The notes: a model not told the origin generated them from the letters alone. 64,000 nucleotides of DNA from Staphylococcus haemolyticus (GCF_006094395.1 NZ_CP035291.1:372001-436000); one strand, 5' to 3'; numbered from the stretch's first letter, positions 47,493-55,638 are shown. Numbers and translations are program-made.

Positions 47493-48086
47493 ATGACTCA
47501 GGATCGTAGAATTAGAAAATCTCAACAAGCGATTAAAACAGCATTCATAGATTTATTACATAAGTATGATTTCAATGATGTTACTGTACAACAAATTACT
47601 GATTTAGCTGATATTAACCGTGGTACATTTTATACGCATTATTTAGATAAATATGACTTGCTAGACAAGATGGAAGATGAACATGTAGATATTGTGCGTA
47701 ATTTTATTAAAGAGAGTAAAAAGAGTAGTGGTGGAAAGTTCTCAACAGAAGACTTAAGACATATAATGGAATTTCTTATTGCACATATTGAAGAAAATAT
47801 AACGTTTTATCAATTAATGTTCAAAATAGGCACTGAATCTAGATTGCATGAAAAATTATATGGCTTGCTAACGAACTATTTAAATAGTTTTACTAATTTA
47901 GATGGTGATATTAGTGGTATACCTTTCTCATATTTTATGAGCTATGTTTCAGGTGCAGGATTATCGTTCTTAAGACATTGGGTTGAGGATGGTAACCGCA
48001 TCCCTAAAGAAGATTTAATTCAATACTTCTATGATATTGTTAATAATGGACCAGCTACAATTATACAAAGAGAGATTAATAAATAA
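47493..48086 (+). CDS. TetR-family transcriptional regulator
   Basis: A 197-residue regulator with an N-terminal helix-turn-helix at residues 8-52 (VTVQQITDLADINRGTFYTHYLDKYDLL) and a helical ligand domain with TetR_C_33-like features (the ending has FLRHWVEDG). AGTGAGG precedes the ATG. It is divergent from the CocE remnant and a clean operator dyad lies between them. Its original partner gene is destroyed, so it is now either an orphan or acts elsewhere. Confidence 0.87.
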   Translation: MTQDRRIRKSQQAIKTAFIDLLHKYDFNDVTVQQITDLADINRGTFYTHYLDKYDLLDKMEDEHVDIVRNFIKESKKSSGGKFSTEDLRHIMEFLIAHIEENITFYQLMFKIGTESRLHEKLYGLLTNYLNSFTNLDGDISGIPFSYFMSYVSGAGLSFLRHWVEDGNRIPKEDLIQYFYDIVNNGPATIIQREINK

Positions 48087-48090
48087 TGTA

Positions 48091-48128
48091 TGGCTTCTAA
48101 TTACTGATATTAGTGATTAGGAGCTTTT
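48091..48128 (+). terminator. Terminator after the TetR gene
   Basis: GGCTTCTAATTACT pairs with AGTGATTAGGAGC, then TTTTT. Confidence 0.75.
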
Positions 48129-48201
48129 TAATTTTAAAAAGATTATTATAAATTGTTGAATTAAGCATATATTATTGAGTTTTATATAATAGCATACGAT
48201 G

Positions 48202-48207
48202 TATAAT
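48202..48207 (+). promoter_or_regulatory. -10 element of the toxin-like mRNA
   Basis: A perfect TATAAT, about 80 bases before the small ORF; the -35 is poor. Start of transcription near 48214 would give an mRNA of about 310 nt ending at the terminator at 48489-48527. Confidence 0.5.
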
Positions 48208-48287
48208 GAAACGCATAAAAATGAGGGAACCTATTACGTTGTTATGTATCTCTAACTCTATGAATCCAATTGGGAGAGAGGGGGAGC

Positions 48288-48389
48288 ATGATGACAATAG
48301 ATATAACGGTTCATCTCCCATTAAATGACATTCTATGTATCTTGGGTTATATAATTATTTTAATATTTGAAATAAAGTATAAAAAATAA
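48288..48389 (+). CDS. Small hydrophobic peptide, candidate type I toxin (SprG-like)
   Basis: A 33-residue ORF beginning MMTIDITVHL, with a hydrophobic core (ILCILGYIIILIFEI) and a basic end KYKK. A very strong GAGAGAGGGGGAG site sits directly before two ATG codons. The shape (short polar start, one membrane span, lysine tail) is that of SprG-type staphylococcal toxins, which act on the cell membrane. The stop codon overlaps a perfect 13-bp hairpin that functions as a terminator for an RNA on the other strand. Toxicity is inferred from layout only; I see no certain sequence homology. Confidence 0.65.
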   Translation: MMTIDITVHLPLNDILCILGYIIILIFEIKYKK

Positions 48390-48420
48390 CGTTTTCTTAA
48401 CTCGCAATTAAGAAAACGTT
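48388..48420 (-). terminator. Terminator of the antisense RNA
   Basis: AACGTTTTCTTAA and TTAAGAAAACGTT are perfect 13-base arms with a seven-base loop. The T-run is present only when read on the minus strand, so the terminator acts leftwards. Confidence 0.8.
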
Positions 48421-48488
48421 AGCCCAATAATAGAAATTGGAGATACATATTGGCTTACCTATAAGTCAGTAATATGTCCTTTATTTTT

Positions 48489-48527
48489 ACACCTAGTACC
48501 AAGTCACAAACGTGCTAGGTGTTTTTC
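48489..48527 (+). terminator. Terminator of the toxin-like mRNA
   Basis: ACACCTAGTAC (48489-48499) pairs with GTGCTAGGTGT (48512-48522), followed by TTTT. The T-run is on the plus strand only, so it ends the peptide mRNA. Confidence 0.8.
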
Positions 48528-48660
48528 ATTAAAGATATTTTAGCATAACACTTGATGTTAAGCAAATTAATCAATGTGTGTGTCGGCTATATTTGATATT
48601 CATCTTAATGTCGTTTATATTTTACATAAAGAGTTATCAATAATCTTGAGGTGGTTGAGG

Positions 48661-49174
48661 ATGACTAATTTTAGAGATAAGATGATTAATCGAATCATCG
48701 GTACAACGACTGAACTTGATGAACGTGAAAAAGAAGAATTATACGGACACGTCACTACAACATTTATTATCACTTATTTAGGCTTACTAATCTTAGCTTT
48801 TATAAGTTTAATTAATGATTATGTTGTTCAACGTGTTAATGTACCGACCATCGGTATATTTGTTTTATTCTTTATTGCTAGTATTTTCTTATCGAGGGGC
48901 ATCCGAAAAAAATAATTTAGATGAAAATCGAGTTTATTCTAAAGAAGCATATCAAAGACTATTAAAGAAGCATAAGTTAGGCAGTATTTTCGGTGGTATT
49001 ATGTTCGGTGTAATCATGAGCCTACTTAATTTAACGCGACTATATTTTTCAGATCAAAAGATTGAATTAGGATTTTTCATAACATTTAATTTTATTTCTG
49101 CTTTAATTTTCGGCGTAGTAAGTTATTTCGTTGGTAAAGGTAAAATTGTTAAAGAATATGGTGAGGGGGATTAA
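48661..49174 (+). pseudogene. Frameshifted membrane protein, paralog of the next gene
   Basis: Frame 1 (48661-48915) encodes MTNFRDKMINRIIG, a DEREKEELYGH motif and two helices, and runs into a stop right after a run of seven A (48906-48912). Adding one A joins it to the second frame (NNLDENRVYSKEAYQRLLKKHKLGS, two more helices, ending at 49174). The joined product of about 171 residues matches the length and plan of the intact paralog at 49178. It is either a homopolymer frameshift, a phase-variable switch, slippage-dependent expression or a base-calling error. GAGGTGG precedes the ATG. Confidence 0.75.
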
Positions 49175-49177
49175 GAA

Positions 49178-49681
49178 ATGGATAAATTTAGTCAAATATT
49201 ATTTAATTGGTTCACTCAAAATCCCACAGGTCGTGATGAGCGTGAGCAAGGTGTGCTTGAACATAAGTTCGCGGTTATGTTTTTATTGACATATATTACA
49301 ATAGTTATCTTAGGTACAATAAGTTTGGTTATTGATATGAAGAGAGAAACAGTGAATTTTGGAACAATATGCTTATTAGCGTTGAGTGTTATCTTAACGT
49401 TTGTATCTCTTTGGATTAATAGAAGAAACCGTTTAGATGAGTTAAAAGCTCATTCAGCTGAAGAATACAAACAATGGGTGAAAAAGCATGCAATAAAATG
49501 CTCGTTTTTCGTCGTTTATTTTGCAACGGTGATGTTTATTATTACGGGGGTTATCTTCCCTTATATTTTTAATGACGGATTTGACTTCAAAGAACAATTA
49601 ATCAAATGTGCATTTTCTGGTGTGCTATTCGGCGGTATCATGTTTATTTACTATATGATTATGCTCAAAAAAGAATATTAA
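49178..49681 (+). CDS. Four-span membrane protein with DERE motif, unknown function
   Basis: A 167-residue protein: an amphipathic start, a conserved GRDEREQGVLEHKF motif near residues 18-31, two helices, an RRNRLDELKAHSAEEYKQWVKKHA linker and two more helices. It shares this plan with the frameshifted gene immediately upstream and starts four bases after it, so they form an operon of two paralogs. No domain name is known to me with certainty. GAGGGGG is the ribosome site. Confidence 0.78.
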   Translation: MDKFSQILFNWFTQNPTGRDEREQGVLEHKFAVMFLLTYITIVILGTISLVIDMKRETVNFGTICLLALSVILTFVSLWINRRNRLDELKAHSAEEYKQWVKKHAIKCSFFVVYFATVMFIITGVIFPYIFNDGFDFKEQLIKCAFSGVLFGGIMFIYYMIMLKKEY

Positions 49682-49691
49682 CTATTATTCA

Positions 49692-49737
49692 ACTCCTTAA
49701 TTATTATATAATAAATTTATATAATGCTTAAGGAGTC
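49692..49737 (+). promoter_or_regulatory. Hairpin overlapping the queH ribosome binding site
   Basis: ACTCCTTAA (49692-49700) pairs perfectly with TTAAGGAGT (49729-49737), so the AAGGAG that serves queH is one arm of the stem. It may terminate the upstream operon and, in a readthrough transcript, mask queH translation. A TATAAT-like element in the loop may give queH its own transcript lacking the left arm. Confidence 0.5.
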
Positions 49738-49743
49738 ATTTTT

Positions 49744-50460
49744 ATGTTAAAAGCTGATCCAATTATTGCTAAAATGAAGAATCAAAAAATCAACTACGAT
49801 AGGGTATTGAAAAAATTAATTAATCAATGGGAAAGGGAAGGTTTAAGACCTAAAATCTTACTACATAGTTGTTGTGCGCCATGTAGCACTTATACGTTAG
49901 AATATTTAACGGAGTATGCTGACGTGGCAATTTATTTTGCGAATCCCAATATACATCCTAAAAATGAATATTTAAGACGTGCAAAAGTTCAGGAACAATT
50001 TGTTAATGATTTTAATGAGAGAACCGGAAAGAATGTTAAATATATTGAAGCGGAATATAAACCGCATGAATTTATGAAAATGGCAAAATCACGTGGCCTC
50101 ACTGAAGAACCAGAAGGAGGGTTACGTTGTACAGCATGTTTCGAAATGCGTTTGGAGCTAGTTGCTGAAGCTGCTGTGAAATACGGGTATGACTACTTTG
50201 GAAGTGCACTCACACTATCACCTAAAAAGAATGCGCAACTTATAAATGAACTGGGTATGGAAGTACAACATTTATATGACGTGAGCTACTTGCCGAGTGA
50301 CTTCAAGAAAAATAAGGGCTATGAACGTTCAATAGAGATGTGTAATGACTATCATATATTTCGACAATGCTATTGTGGATGTGTCTTCGCAGCGATGGCT
50401 CAAGGCATCGATTTTAAACAAATCAATCAAGAAGCTAAAGACTTTTTACAGCAATTTTAA
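49744..50460 (+). CDS. queH: Epoxyqueuosine reductase QueH
   Basis: A 238-residue enzyme (formerly DUF208) that reduces epoxyqueuosine in tRNA to queuosine. The cysteine-rich signature is complete: HSCCAPCST near residues 41-49, GGLRCTACFEMR near 122-133 and RQCYCGCVFA near 206-215, supplying Fe-S ligands. AAGGAG precedes the ATG by seven bases. No other queuosine gene is next to it. Confidence 0.92.
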   Translation: MLKADPIIAKMKNQKINYDRVLKKLINQWEREGLRPKILLHSCCAPCSTYTLEYLTEYADVAIYFANPNIHPKNEYLRRAKVQEQFVNDFNERTGKNVKYIEAEYKPHEFMKMAKSRGLTEEPEGGLRCTACFEMRLELVAEAAVKYGYDYFGSALTLSPKKNAQLINELGMEVQHLYDVSYLPSDFKKNKGYERSIEMCNDYHIFRQCYCGCVFAAMAQGIDFKQINQEAKDFLQQF

Positions 50461-50467
50461 AGAAAAT

Positions 50468-50507
50468 GACTCCTAATTTGAAGTTTAATCCTTTCAAATT
50501 AGGAGTC
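50468..50507. terminator. Terminator between queH and the converging small gene
   Basis: Perfect 15-base arms GACTCCTAATTTGAA (50468-50482) and TTCAAATTAGGAGTC (50493-50507). Confidence 0.85.
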
Positions 50508-50512
50508 GTATT

Positions 50513-50806
50513 TTATATTGTTCGATTAATAAAACGTATAATGGCTAGAATGGCAATCACAAATGCAGATAGGATACCTGCAATTTTTAAACCTTTTTTC
50601 TGCTTCTCAGGTTCTGGATCTTCATTTTCCATCATTTCAAGCAACTCGCGTTCAATTTCAAGATCAAGTGCGGTCTTCTTTTCGCCATTATAGCCAATGC
50701 TATTATCGTCATCTTTTGTCAATTTATCATTTTGATTTGAAGGCTGTTCTTTACTTTTAGACGGTTGGTCTGCATTTTGTTTTGTATTTTTATCTTCTGC
50801 AGTCAT
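50513..50806 (-). CDS. Small tail-anchored-like membrane protein
   Basis: A 97-residue protein. A polar N-terminus rich in K, D, N and Q (1-50) is followed by an acidic helix (LDLEIERELLEMMENEDPEPEK) and one C-terminal hydrophobic span (IAGILSAFVIAILAIIRFI). GGAGGGGTATACGT lies upstream of the ATG. It sits upstream of pyrD on the same strand orientation but with a separate start; the function is unknown. Similar small proteins are common next to pyrD in staphylococci. Confidence 0.75.
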   Translation of the reverse strand: MTAEDKNTKQNADQPSKSKEQPSNQNDKLTKDDDNSIGYNGEKKTALDLEIERELLEMMENEDPEPEKQKKGLKIAGILSAFVIAILAIIRFINRTI

Positions 50807-50878
50807 ACGTATACCCCTCCGGTAAACTTGTTATCTTTGGCTTAAGTATAGTACTTTTTATAATTAAGTAAAGCTATA

Positions 50879-51946
50879 TTATTTCGCGTCTAATCCAATA
50901 ATATCACTCACGTTATTATAATTATGTTGCTTTAAGTAAGCAGCGATGTCTTTGTTTATCTTCTTCGTCAAACCTGGACCTTCAATAACTAATGAAGAAT
51001 AGATTTGAACAAGAGATGCACCATTTCGCATCATTTGAATGGCATCTTTAGCACTAAATATACCGCCTGTGCCGATAATTAAGAATTCTCCATTTGTTTG
51101 TTGGTATGCCCATTTCACTAACTCTAAATTCCTTTTGAAAAGGGGTTGCCCACTTAATCCGCCATCTTCTACTTTATTCGAAGAAGTGAGACCATCACGC
51201 TTACGAGTTGTATTCGCTAGAATCATACCATCAAAGGTTTCAGTGATTGCAGGTAAAATATTTTTAAAACCATCTAGTTCTAAATCAGAAGTTAATTTTA
51301 AGAAAATAGGGACATTTACTTCTGTATTGGCTTTAAAGTCTTTCAAAGCTTTGCATAACATTGAAAATTCATCTTTATCATGGAAACTTTGTAAATTCTC
51401 AGTATTTGGTGAACTTATGTTAACTGTAAAAAATGAGACATCAGCTTTAAACGTATCAATTACTTTAATGTAATCTTGATAACGCTCATTATAAGGTGTC
51501 GTTTTATTTACACCAACATTTAAACCAACAGGGATATTGTATGAGTGGCGACGTAAATTCCATAACGCTCTATTCATTCCAATATTATTAAAGCCCATAC
51601 GATTGATTAATGCATTATCTTCAACTAGACGATACATACGTGGTTTCGGATTGCCATCTTGAGGTTTTGGTGTAATACCACCTAATTCAAGTGCACCGAA
51701 GCCAACATTTTCAAGTGCTTTAGGTACTTCGCAAGATTTGTCAAAGCCAGCAGCTAAACCAATTGGGTTGTTAAATGTGATACCTTTAATTGTTTGTGTT
51801 AAAGAAGGATCTTCATAGTTGAAGATTTTGTGCATAATAGGTAGTAAAAAAGGGCGTTTTTGGCCAAGTTTTAAAGCATCGATGGTCATGTCGTGCGCTT
51901 TTTCAGGGTCGAATTTAAATAATAGTGGTTTAATTAATTTATACAT
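50879..51946 (-). CDS. pyrD: Dihydroorotate dehydrogenase (quinone), class 2
   Basis: A 355-residue flavoenzyme of pyrimidine synthesis that passes electrons to menaquinone. The N-terminal helical extension (KPLLFKFDPEKAHD) for membrane association marks class 2. The core has NPIGLAAGFDKS, GALELGGITPKPQDGNPKPR and NRMGFNN. The catalytic Ser lies in FFTVNISSPNT, and the FMN phosphate site in IIGTGGIFSAKDA. It is encoded apart from other pyr genes. The 230 bases upstream (51947-52176) show nothing I can name. Confidence 0.96.
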   Translation of the reverse strand: MYKLIKPLLFKFDPEKAHDMTIDALKLGQKRPFLLPIMHKIFNYEDPSLTQTIKGITFNNPIGLAAGFDKSCEVPKALENVGFGALELGGITPKPQDGNPKPRMYRLVEDNALINRMGFNNIGMNRALWNLRRHSYNIPVGLNVGVNKTTPYNERYQDYIKVIDTFKADVSFFTVNISSPNTENLQSFHDKDEFSMLCKALKDFKANTEVNVPIFLKLTSDLELDGFKNILPAITETFDGMILANTTRKRDGLTSSNKVEDGGLSGQPLFKRNLELVKWAYQQTNGEFLIIGTGGIFSAKDAIQMMRNGASLVQIYSSLVIEGPGLTKKINKDIAAYLKQHNYNNVSDIIGLDAK

Positions 51947-52176
51947 TTTAATGCTCCTATTTCATTGTATTTGAGGCTTACTATCCTCATTTAATATCAT
52001 TGAAAAAACATTCCTCTCTAAGACTAGCATGTTCAACAATAATTGCATAGTTAATTTAGAAACTGTTTAAAAATTTGCCTCAACTTAAATGTGGATATAT
52101 ATGCTAACGATTAAATAGTCCTTTTTCAGGAAATATAATAATAAAGTGAGAAGATGTATTCGAAGGAGGAAACATC

Positions 52177-53031
52177 ATGAAAAAAGATTGGCAAGAACAA
52201 TTACCATTAAATCATATACGAGATATTAAGACGGTGAGTGGTGGAGATGTGAACGAAGCATTCAAAGTAACTACAGAAGATGACGTTTATTTCTTGTTAG
52301 TTCAACGCAATCGTGATAAATCATTCTATGCTGCTGAAATTGCTGGACTTAACGCTTTTGAGGAAGCAGGTGTTACAGCACCACATGTGATTGATAGCGG
52401 TGAAATTAATGGTGATGCTTTCTTAATATTGAGTTACTTAGATGAGGGAACGACCGGTAGTCAACAAGAACTAGGTCAATTAGTAGCCAAAATGCATAGC
52501 CAGCAACAATCTGACGGCAAATTTGGATTTGATTTACCTCATGAAGGTGGAGATATTTCATTTGATAATACTTGGTCTGATTCGTGGATTGAAATCTTTG
52601 TCGAACGTCGTATGGATCATCTGAGAGATGAACTCATGAGGAAAGGATTATGGAATGACGAAGATAATAAAGTCTATGAACAAGTCCGTACAGTGATGGT
52701 AAATGAACTAGAAAATCACAATAGTAATCCGTCATTGTTGCATGGGGACTTATGGGGTGGCAATTATATGTTCTTAACAGATGGTAGTCCCGCTTTATTC
52801 GATCCTGCACCGTTTTATGGCGATAGGGAGTTTGATTTAGGAATCACTACTGTATTTGGTGGATTTACCCGAGAATTTTATGACGAATATGAGAAACATT
52901 ATCCTTTAGGAAAAGGGTCACGTAAACGTTTAGAATTTTATAGATTATATTTATTTATGGTTCATTTACTTAAATTTGGTGGAATGTACGCAAGTAGTGT
53001 GAATCGATCAATGGATGAAATATTGGCGTAA
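52177..53031 (+). CDS. Fructosamine kinase-family protein
   Basis: A 284-residue kinase of the fructosamine/ketosamine-3-kinase family, which phosphorylates sugars attached to amines during repair of glycation. The catalytic loop LLHGDLWGGNYMF near residues 189-201 and the metal site FGDREFDLG-type segment (YGDREFDLGI) near 214-223 are intact. The N-terminal GGDVNEAFKV is the nucleotide loop. GAAGGAGG precedes the ATG. The gene is monocistronic. Confidence 0.88.
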   Translation: MKKDWQEQLPLNHIRDIKTVSGGDVNEAFKVTTEDDVYFLLVQRNRDKSFYAAEIAGLNAFEEAGVTAPHVIDSGEINGDAFLILSYLDEGTTGSQQELGQLVAKMHSQQQSDGKFGFDLPHEGGDISFDNTWSDSWIEIFVERRMDHLRDELMRKGLWNDEDNKVYEQVRTVMVNELENHNSNPSLLHGDLWGGNYMFLTDGSPALFDPAPFYGDREFDLGITTVFGGFTREFYDEYEKHYPLGKGSRKRLEFYRLYLFMVHLLKFGGMYASSVNRSMDEILA

Positions 53032-53040
53032 TTAATAACT

Positions 53041-53078
53041 ATGGGTGGTACAGGTACAGTGATACCGGTGCCACCCAT
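53041..53078. terminator. Terminator after the fructosamine kinase gene
   Basis: ATGGGTGG (53041-53048) pairs with CCACCCAT (53071-53078), with GGTAC/GTGCC-like pairing inside; the T-run is weak. Confidence 0.65.
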
Positions 53079-53083
53079 GTTTA

Positions 53084-54031
53084 TTATTTTTCATTAATTG
53101 ATTTTAATAATTGTTTGCCGTTATCATATAACATTTTTTCAAGTTCATGTCGTGAGATTAATTCAGTTGATTCTAATTCATCAGCTAACATCGTTACAAC
53201 TTGATCTGTTGTATAAGGTGCATCTGAACCATATACAATTTTATCCATGTCTACACATTGAGCAATATTTGGAAGCTGATAAGGTAGAACTTTACCAGCT
53301 AAATCAAAGTATAACTCTTTCATAACTTGTTCTAAGTCGTCAGGTTTACGCTCACTTTCAAACATTTTATTACCCATTGCAACACGTTGAGCAATGACAG
53401 GAAGTAATGCACCACAATGTGGAATAATCCACTTAATATTTGGATATTTGCTAAACACATTGTTTTGACTCATGTAAATGACCGTACGTGTTGTATCAAA
53501 GATGAATTCCATTAATGGTGCAGGAACAACGTCGCTCATTGCTTCAATATTAGGCTTAGGTTCATTCGGATGAAGTGCAACAACGGCATGACGCTCATCT
53601 AATTTAGCTAAGACTTTATCTAGGCGGTCATCGCCAACATAAATACCACGTGCATTCGTAGGTAAAGTGAAACCTAAAGCACCTTGCTGATCTAATGCAG
53701 TATCAATCGTCTCAATGCTCTCTTTAACCAATGGTAATGGTAGTGTCGCAAAGAAACCTAATTGCTCTGGATATTTGTGTGTAAATTCAGTTGCATAGGC
53801 ATTGACTTCTTTAGCTAAATAAATCATTTCTTCATCTGGCGCCACACTGATATGTGGGCTCGAAATAGATAGCACACCATATTCAATTTCCATACGTGCC
53901 ATTAATTCTAAATAACCTTCAGGTGAGAATTTCGGTGTCGCCACACCATCACCTTTGCCATCGAAATAATCATCTAGAAATTTCGAGAATCCAGGTGATA
54001 TATAATGTGCATGTAAATCAATTTTCTTCAT
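53084..54031 (-). CDS. ACMSD-type amidohydrolase
   Basis: A 315-residue TIM-barrel hydrolase or decarboxylase of the amidohydrolase-2 family. It has the metal motif DLHAHY at residues 5-10, HP in ALHPNEP near 152, IIPHCGALLP near 202-211 and the late Asp in YGSDAPYTT near 268-276. Related enzymes decarboxylate or hydrolyse aromatic or heterocyclic carboxylates. It ends a minus-strand run of detoxification-type genes, lying 3 bases beyond the SnoaL pseudogene. GAGGCG lies upstream of the ATG. Confidence 0.84.
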   Translation of the reverse strand: MKKIDLHAHYISPGFSKFLDDYFDGKGDGVATPKFSPEGYLELMARMEIEYGVLSISSPHISVAPDEEMIYLAKEVNAYATEFTHKYPEQLGFFATLPLPLVKESIETIDTALDQQGALGFTLPTNARGIYVGDDRLDKVLAKLDERHAVVALHPNEPKPNIEAMSDVVPAPLMEFIFDTTRTVIYMSQNNVFSKYPNIKWIIPHCGALLPVIAQRVAMGNKMFESERKPDDLEQVMKELYFDLAGKVLPYQLPNIAQCVDMDKIVYGSDAPYTTDQVVTMLADELESTELISRHELEKMLYDNGKQLLKSINEK

Positions 54032-54034
54032 ATT

Positions 54035-54781
54035 TTAATACGCCTCTTTCTCTTCTTCTTTAAAAGTTAGCCAATCATCAATTTCATCATAATAAGCATT
54101 AACTTCATTTGGTCTATCAATACCTTGTAACTCACTGTTCACATCATAGCCAATGGCATTTAATGCATAAGATAAGCAAGCATAGCTTGAACGATAATCT
54201 GTAAAGTCATCCTTTGGCAAATTAATCGTCGTAGGTTTAACAGGTGTTAAGCTATCTTTCTCATATATACATTCAAGACGCGTAATATACCAAACGCCTT
54301 GATCATCTTGTTCGAGACAATATACTAATTTGGCATCTGATTGTAATTCCATTTCAACATTTTGAATTGGAAGGCGTGTTTGAATGGTCGCTTGCATAAT
54401 CGCTACAGCACGCGTGTCATTAATCCAAATTTGAGGGAGTGGGACAGAATTCTTTTAAATTCGTCTTCCCACCCCCGCAAGGCTGACTAGAACTGAGAGA
54501 AGCTTGATTTAAGCGTCTTCTCAGTTCAGTCAGCTACTGCGAATTTGCAAAATAATAATATTACACTATTTATGTCCTAGGATCATGGATGAAGCGACAA
54601 ATTCACTACCATTACCTTTAAACCATGAAATATTGATATAAGAATTATCTGCGAAACATGTTTCCGTGCTTTCCCATAGGGCATTATCACGACAGAAACG
54701 TTCGAATTGAATGAGCTCAAGAATATCTTCTTTAGCTAGTAACGTTTTATTAGTATATGGTTTATTTCTAGTGAAAAGCAC
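54035..54781 (-). pseudogene. SnoaL-like (NTF2-fold) gene split by repeat copy C
   Basis: The N-terminal part (54781-54566; KEDILELIQFERFCRDNALW, CFADNSYINISWFKGNG) ends in MILGHK and a TAG. The C-terminal part resumes near 54432 with QIWINDTRAVAIMQATIQTR and runs to 54035. Joined, they give one SnoaL-like protein of about 170-190 residues. The 120 bases between them are dispersed repeat copy C. A few residues at the junction are lost, so the insertion came with or after a small deletion. An ATG at 54397 could still express the C-terminal 120 residues, but that fragment lacks half the fold. Confidence 0.78.
54433..54552 (+). repeat. Dispersed intergenic repeat, copy C, inside a gene
   Basis: It starts GAGGGAGTGGGACAGAATTC and has the second arm GTCTTCCCACCCCC, then GGCTGACTAGAACTGAG, AGCTTGATTTAAGCG and TTCTCAGTTCAGTCAGCTACTG. 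It is very similar to copy A (minus strand, 13818-13946). It sits between the two halves of the SnoaL-like gene. Confidence 0.82.
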
Positions 54782-54801
54782 TATAATGACACTCCTTTAA
54801 T

Positions 54802-55638
54802 TTAAGCCCACATTTCAAGTAATACTTTAGCGAATCCTTCAGAGTCTTGAACGTATCCTAAGTGACCACCTGGAATGTCGATAATTTTGGTGCCAGTTTC
54901 TTCAGAAATGAAGAAGTTAACTTCTTGTGGGAATGAACCTTTTGAAGCTGTCCCATTTAATAAAGTAATGATGTCTTTATGTTTTTTGAAACCATCAATT
55001 GAAATATCAGATTCTGTATATTGACGAATTTCATATTTGAACCAACCCAACATTTCATCGAAACGTTTTTTACTGTCAGCATCATTTTCAGCTTCTGCTG
55101 GTTTTGACATGTATTGTTGGTCTAATTTACTAATTTGTAACGTTTCACCAAACAATTTCATTGCTTGAGGCATACCTTCATTAATCGCAATATCAATGAT
55201 TTCAGCGTTTTTATCTTGCCAATATTTCGCATCTGGTAAGAATGTGTTAATTGGTGGTTCGTGGAATGCAATTTTTTTAACAACTTCAGGATGTTCTTTT
55301 AAAACATGCATTGCTACGATTGAACCGGAGCTTGAACCTAATACATATACTGGCTCATCACTTAATGATTTTGCCAATTCAGCGATATCTTGCGCATCAC
55401 GTTTAACTCGGTAACGACTATCTGGATTGATTGCTTCCTCAGGTAGTGGTTCAGTTAATTCACTTTGTCCATATCCACGTCGATCTACAGCGACAACAGT
55501 GAATTTATCTTTTAATTGTTGTGCAAGTGGCATAAAGATATCTCCAGTTCCGTTTGCACCAGGGATGAAGATGATAACAGGACCATTGCCCACTTTGTGA
55601 TAACGTAATTTAGCGCCTTGTAATTCTAATGTTTCCAT
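54802..55638 (-). CDS. Alpha/beta-fold hydrolase
   Basis: A 278-residue hydrolase. The oxyanion region [12 protein letters not shown] is near residue 24, DRRGYGQSE near 53, the nucleophile elbow [15 protein letters not shown] near 99-113 with the central Ser at about 103, and a late His in IPGGHLGYV near 257. The active-site triad is therefore present. Substrates of such enzymes range from esters to epoxides. CGGAGG lies before the ATG. The gene lies within the group of amidohydrolase and SnoaL-type genes. Confidence 0.85.
   Translation of the reverse strand: METLELQGAKLRYHKVGNGPVIIFIPGANGTGDIFMPLAQQLKDKFTVVAVDRRGYGQSELTEPLPEEAINPDSRYRVKRDAQDIAELAKSLSDEPVYVLGSSSGSIVAMHVLKEHPEVVKKIAFHEPPINTFLPDAKYWQDKNAEIIDIAINEGMPQAMKLFGETLQISKLDQQYMSKPAEAENDADSKKRFDEMLGWFKYEIRQYTESDISIDGFKKHKDIITLLNGTASKGSFPQEVNFFISEETGTKIIDIPGGHLGYVQDSEGFAKVLLEMWA

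Larger units (their letters stand above)
48382..48530 (-). ncRNA. Candidate antisense antitoxin RNA (SprF-like)
   Basis: On the minus strand, TTGCTT (48565-48560), a 17-base spacer and TAAAAT (48542-48537) form a good promoter. A hairpin at 48420-48388 followed by TTTTTT forms a good terminator. Together they define an RNA of about 150 nt fully complementary to the 3' part of the peptide mRNA. SprF antitoxins have this size and convergent placement. Expression is not proven by sequence. Confidence 0.6.

Noticed and set aside
48661..48915. The first frame of the split membrane protein as a complete short gene
   Set aside because: The following frame continues the homology to the downstream paralog in register after one base, so it is a broken longer gene.
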